64,000 nucleotides of DNA from Lachnospira multipara ATCC 19207 (GTDB lineage Bacteria > Bacillota > Clostridia > Lachnospirales > Lachnospiraceae). Under the pieces are notes generated by a model. It made no database searches and was not told the origin of the DNA. It saw nothing but the letters and a program-made list of their open reading frames with translations. Made by a program: the position numbers and the translations under genes. The DNA lies in assembly GCF_000424105.1 (NCBI RefSeq), contig NZ_AUJG01000001.1:310001-374000 (forward strand), read 5' to 3'. This document shows, one piece after another, positions 60,790 to 64,000 of the stretch (position 1 is the first letter of the stretch; each line of letters opens with the position of its first letter).

Positions 60790-63700
60790 ATGAGCAACGT
60801 TAAACGTGTTTTTGTTGAAAAGAAGAAGGATTTTGCGATGAACGCGAAGTCGCTTGAGAATGAGATTATTGGCTATCTAGGTATTAAAACTGTTAGCAAT
60901 GTCAGGGTTTTAATACGATATGATGTGGAAAACCTATCCGAGGAAACTTATAAGAAGGCGTTAACAACAGTATTTTCTGAGCCTCCTGTAGACAATGTTT
61001 ATGAAGGCACATTTACTAAAAACGATGATGATTTTGTATTTTCTGTAGAATATTTACCAGGTCAGTTTGATCAGAGAGCTGATTCTGCCGAACAGTGCGT
61101 TAAGTTCTTTAACGAAAATGAAACTCCAGTTATTAAAACAGCAACTACCTATGTTATTTCAGGTAAGTTAACAAAAGAAGAAAAGGAAAAGATTAAGGAA
61201 AACTGCATAAATCCAGTAGATTCTAGAGAAGCTCTTGAAACAGTTCCAGAGACTTTAGTTACTGAGTTTAAGACTCCAGCTGACGTTAAGATTTTTGACG
61301 GCTTTACAGCTATGAATGAGGCAGATTTAAAGGATCTTTATGATTCCCTTGGTCTTGCTATGACATTTAATGACTTTAAGTTCATTCAGGAACATTTCGC
61401 TGCAGAAGAGAAGCGTGACCCATCAATGACTGAAATCAGAGTACTTGATACATACTGGTCAGATCACTGCCGTCACACAACATTTGCTACAGAATTAAAG
61501 GATATTAAGTTTGACGAGGGTAAGTACAAGGCTCCAATCGAAGCTACATTTAAGAAGTACTTAGCTGATAGAGAATCTGTTTATGCAGGTCGCAAGGATA
61601 AGTTTATCTGTCTTATGGATCTTGGCACACTTGCTGCTAAGAAGCTTAAGAAGATGGGCTTACTTGATGATCAGGAAGAATCAGAAGAAATTAATGCTTG
61701 TTCAATTGTTGTCCCAGTTGAAATAGATGGAAAGACAGAAGAATGGTTAGTAAACTTCAAGAATGAAACTCATAACCATCCTACTGAAATCGAACCTTTC
61801 GGTGGCGCTGCAACATGTCTTGGTGGTGCAATTCGTGATCCACTTTCAGGACGTACTTACGTTTACCAGGCTATGAGAATTACAGGTGCTGCAGATCCTA
61901 CAGTTCCAGTATCTGAGACAATGCATGGTAAGCTTCCACAAAGAAAGTTAGTTACAGGTGCTGCTCATGGTTATTCTTCATACGGTAACCAGATTGGTCT
62001 TGCAACAGGTTATGTTAAGGAATTATATCATCCAGATTACGTAGCTAAGAGAATGGAAATCGGTGCTGTTATGGCCGCTGCTCCAAGAGCTGCAGTTAAG
62101 AGAGAAAGTTCAGATCCAGGAGATATCATTATCTTACTTGGTGGTAGAACAGGACGTGATGGCTGTGGTGGTGCTACAGGTTCATCTAAGGTTCATACAG
62201 AGAAGTCTATTGAAGAGTGTGGCGCAGAAGTTCAGAAGGGTAATGCACCTACTGAAAGAAAGATGCAGAGACTCTTTAGAAGACCAGAAGTTACAAAGCT
62301 TATTAAGAAGTGTAACGATTTTGGTGCTGGCGGCGTTTCAGTTGCTATTGGTGAATTAGCTGATGGTTTAAGAGTTGATCTTGATAAGGTTCCAAAGAAG
62401 TATGAAGGTCTTGATGGTACAGAACTTTCAATTTCAGAATCACAGGAAAGAATGGCTGTTGTAGTTGATCCTAAGGATGTTAAGGAATTCTTAGCTTATT
62501 CAGCAGAAGAAAACTTAGAGGCTATTGAAGTTGCTGTTGTTACAGAGGAACCAAGACTTGTACTTACATGGAGAGGTAAGGATATCGTTAATATTTCAAG
62601 AGCTTTCCTTGATACTAACGGTGCTCACCAGGAAACTTGCGTAGAAGTTGAGATGCCTGTTGAAGAAGAAAATGTATTAACTCCTGTAGAAGTAGAAGAT
62701 GTTAGAGCTAGCTGGCTTAAGGTTTTAGGTGACTTAAATGAATGCTCTCAGAAGGGTCTTGTAGAAAGATTTGACTCTTCAATCGGTGCAGGCACAGTAA
62801 CAATGCCTTATGGTGGTAAGTATCAGCTTACAGAAACACAGGCTATGGTTGCTAAGTTACCAGTTCTTAAGGGTAAGTGCGATACAGTAACAATGATGTC
62901 TTATGGTTTTGATCCATTCCTTTCAAAGTGGAGCCCATACCATGGCGCTATGTATGCTGTAGTTGATTCAGTTGCTAAGATCGTTGCAACTGGTGGTGAT
63001 TATAAGAAGATTAGATTTACATTCCAGGAATACTTTAGAAGAATGAGCGAAGATCCTAAGAGATGGAGTCAGCCTTTTGCAGCACTTCTTGGTGCTTACG
63101 AGGCTCAGATGGAATTCGGTCTTCCATCAATTGGTGGTAAGGATAGTATGTCAGGTACATTTGAAGATATCGATGTTCCACCAACACTTTGTTCTTTCGC
63201 TATTGATATTGCTAAGGAATCAGACATTGTCACTCCTGAATTAAAGGCAGCAGGTAATGTCTTAGTTAGATTTGATATTGCTAAGGATCAGTATGATCTT
63301 CCTAACTTTACACAGCTTAAGGAGATGTATTCAGCTATCCATGAGCTTACATTATCAAAGGCTATTGTTTCAGCTTATGTTCTTGATGCTAAGGGTCTTG
63401 TACCAGCAGTATCTAAGATGGCATTTGGTAACAAGTTAGGTGTAGCATTAGATGAAAGCTTAGCTAAGAAGGATTTATTCTCTCCAAGCTATGGCTGCAT
63501 CGTTGCAGAAGTTCCTGCAGATAGATTAGCTGATATTAAGGTTGCTTATACTAAGGTTGGTGAGGTAACTGCTGAAGCTAAGTTTACATATAAGAATGTT
63601 TCAATTAATCTTGAAGAAGCTCTTAGCGTTTGGTCTGACACACTTGAGTCAGTATTCCCAACAAAGGCTTCTAAGGAAACAGATAAGATTGAGGCTATTA

Positions 63701-64000
63701 GCTACGACGCTAAGGAAATTCACATTTGCAAGAATAAGGTTGCTAAGCCAACAGTATTCATCCCTGTATTCCCAGGTACAAACTGTGAATATGATTCAGC
63801 TAGAGCTTTTGAAAATGCTGGCGCAAACACAATCGTTAAGGTATTTAAGAACTTAGATGCTGCAAGCATCAGAGAATCTGTTGATGAATTTAGCAAGGCT
63901 ATTTCACAGTCACAGATTATCATGTTCCCAGGTGGTTTCTCAGCTGGTGATGAACCAGATGGTTCTGCTAAGTTTTTTGCTACAGCATTTAGAAATGAAA
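60790..64000 (+). CDS. purL: Phosphoribosylformylglycinamidine synthase, single chain (incomplete at window end)
   Basis: Converts FGAR to FGAM with glutamine. The ATG at 60790 follows AGGAGG. 1070 codons are in the window, against ~1250 for the single-chain type. An N-terminal PurS-like domain (~1-150) is followed by 'LDTYWSDHCRHTTF', 'NFKNETHNHPTEIEPFGGAATC', 'GGRTGRDGCGGATG', 'LSISESQERM', and a second AIR-synthetase-like half with 'SIGGKDSMSGT'. The glutaminase domain begins at 'TVFIPVFPGTNCEYD' and 'FPGGFSAGDEP'; its catalytic Cys lies beyond the window. It sits 46 kb from purEMND. Confidence 0.97.
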   Translation, partial: MSNVKRVFVEKKKDFAMNAKSLENEIIGYLGIKTVSNVRVLIRYDVENLSEETYKKALTTVFSEPPVDNVYEGTFTKNDDDFVFSVEYLPGQFDQRADSAEQCVKFFNENETPVIKTATTYVISGKLTKEEKEKIKENCINPVDSREALETVPETLVTEFKTPADVKIFDGFTAMNEADLKDLYDSLGLAMTFNDFKFIQEHFAAEEKRDPSMTEIRVLDTYWSDHCRHTTFATELKDIKFDEGKYKAPIEATFKKYLADRESVYAGRKDKFICLMDLGTLAAKKLKKMGLLDDQEESEEINACSIVVPVEIDGKTEEWLVNFKNETHNHPTEIEPFGGAATCLGGAIRDPLSGRTYVYQAMRITGAADPTVPVSETMHGKLPQRKLVTGAAHGYSSYGNQIGLATGYVKELYHPDYVAKRMEIGAVMAAAPRAAVKRESSDPGDIIILLGGRTGRDGCGGATGSSKVHTEKSIEECGAEVQKGNAPTERKMQRLFRRPEVTKLIKKCNDFGAGGVSVAIGELADGLRVDLDKVPKKYEGLDGTELSISESQERMAVVVDPKDVKEFLAYSAEENLEAIEVAVVTEEPRLVLTWRGKDIVNISRAFLDTNGAHQETCVEVEMPVEEENVLTPVEVEDVRASWLKVLGDLNECSQKGLVERFDSSIGAGTVTMPYGGKYQLTETQAMVAKLPVLKGKCDTVTMMSYGFDPFLSKWSPYHGAMYAVVDSVAKIVATGGDYKKIRFTFQEYFRRMSEDPKRWSQPFAALLGAYEAQMEFGLPSIGGKDSMSGTFEDIDVPPTLCSFAIDIAKESDIVTPELKAAGNVLVRFDIAKDQYDLPNFTQLKEMYSAIHELTLSKAIVSAYVLDAKGLVPAVSKMAFGNKLGVALDESLAKKDLFSPSYGCIVAEVPADRLADIKVAYTKVGEVTAEAKFTYKNVSINLEEALSVWSDTLESVFPTKASKETDKIEAISYDAKEIHICKNKVAKPTVFIPVFPGTNCEYDSARAFENAGANTIVKVFKNLDAASIRESVDEFSKAISQSQIIMFPGGFSAGDEPDGSAKFFATAFRNE

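Noticed and set aside
62063-62359. Plus-strand frame inside purL
   Set aside because: Out of frame with a continuous, family-conserved PurL; no ribosome site.

Overview
The window is low-GC, mostly plus-strand DNA from a Clostridia-type Firmicute, most likely a member of the Lachnospiraceae; the genus cannot be settled from the sequence. Reasons: AGGAGG-type ribosome binding sites, short U-rich terminators after most operons, AddAB instead of RecBCD, a single-chain PurL, a FapA/DUF342 protein, a dockerin and a cohesin, and large repeat-built surface proteins with Gram-positive C-terminal anchors. No rRNA, tRNA or CRISPR array was recognised.

Layout. 1-7.4 kb: three consecutive paralogous MucBP-like surface proteins (the first cut by the window edge). 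7.7-10.4 kb: DUF4342 membrane protein plus an OmpR-type two-component system. 10.5-14.2 kb: purE-purM-purN-purD. 14.3-15 kb: an unusually structured intergenic region. 15-18.2 kb: two small ABC exporters around a YtrA-type GntR regulator with a clear operator. 18.2-20.2 kb: a hypothetical gene and hisS, each preceded by the same ~82 bp promoter/leader. 20.2-21.7 kb: a MATE pump behind an attenuator that overlaps a five-residue ORF (MRRIR). 22-30 kb: a potassium channel (minus strand), addB-addA, an ArsC-family protein and a broken DUF488 gene. 30.4-36 kb: an AT-rich cassette that looks like a circular-bacteriocin locus (67-aa precursor, 35-aa immunity-like peptide, SpoIIM/DUF95 protein, two ABC systems). 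It is flanked by a ~60 bp palindromic repeat and by remnants of a second addA-arsC junction. 36.1-36.8 kb: an IS200/IS605-like relic and a ~217 bp foldback element. 36.9-45.7 kb: YgiQ-type radical SAM protein, two related secreted proteins, a small unknown, prfC and a glycosyltransferase. 46-49.3 kb: a dockerin-bearing glucosaminidase next to a membrane-anchored cohesin. 49.5-60.6 kb: a four-stem structured element, a GH2 glycosidase, a minus-strand glycosyltransferase, a Cas4-like/XPD-type helicase, a 26-residue-repeat protein, a FapA homologue and an M14-type pair whose second member has lost its zinc ligands. 60.8 kb to the end: purL, incomplete.

How the parts fit. PurE, PurM, PurN, PurD and PurL cover several steps of IMP synthesis from two loci; each locus has a near-consensus promoter with a stable hairpin at the predicted transcript start. 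The dockerin and cohesin proteins probably form a two-part cell-surface complex that tethers a wall hydrolase. The strongest candidates for undescribed biology are the MRRIR attenuator, the circular-bacteriocin cassette with its insertion scar, the cohesin/dockerin autolysin pair, and the structured elements at 14.4-14.8 kb and 49.5-49.6 kb. All functional statements come from reading sequence without database searches.
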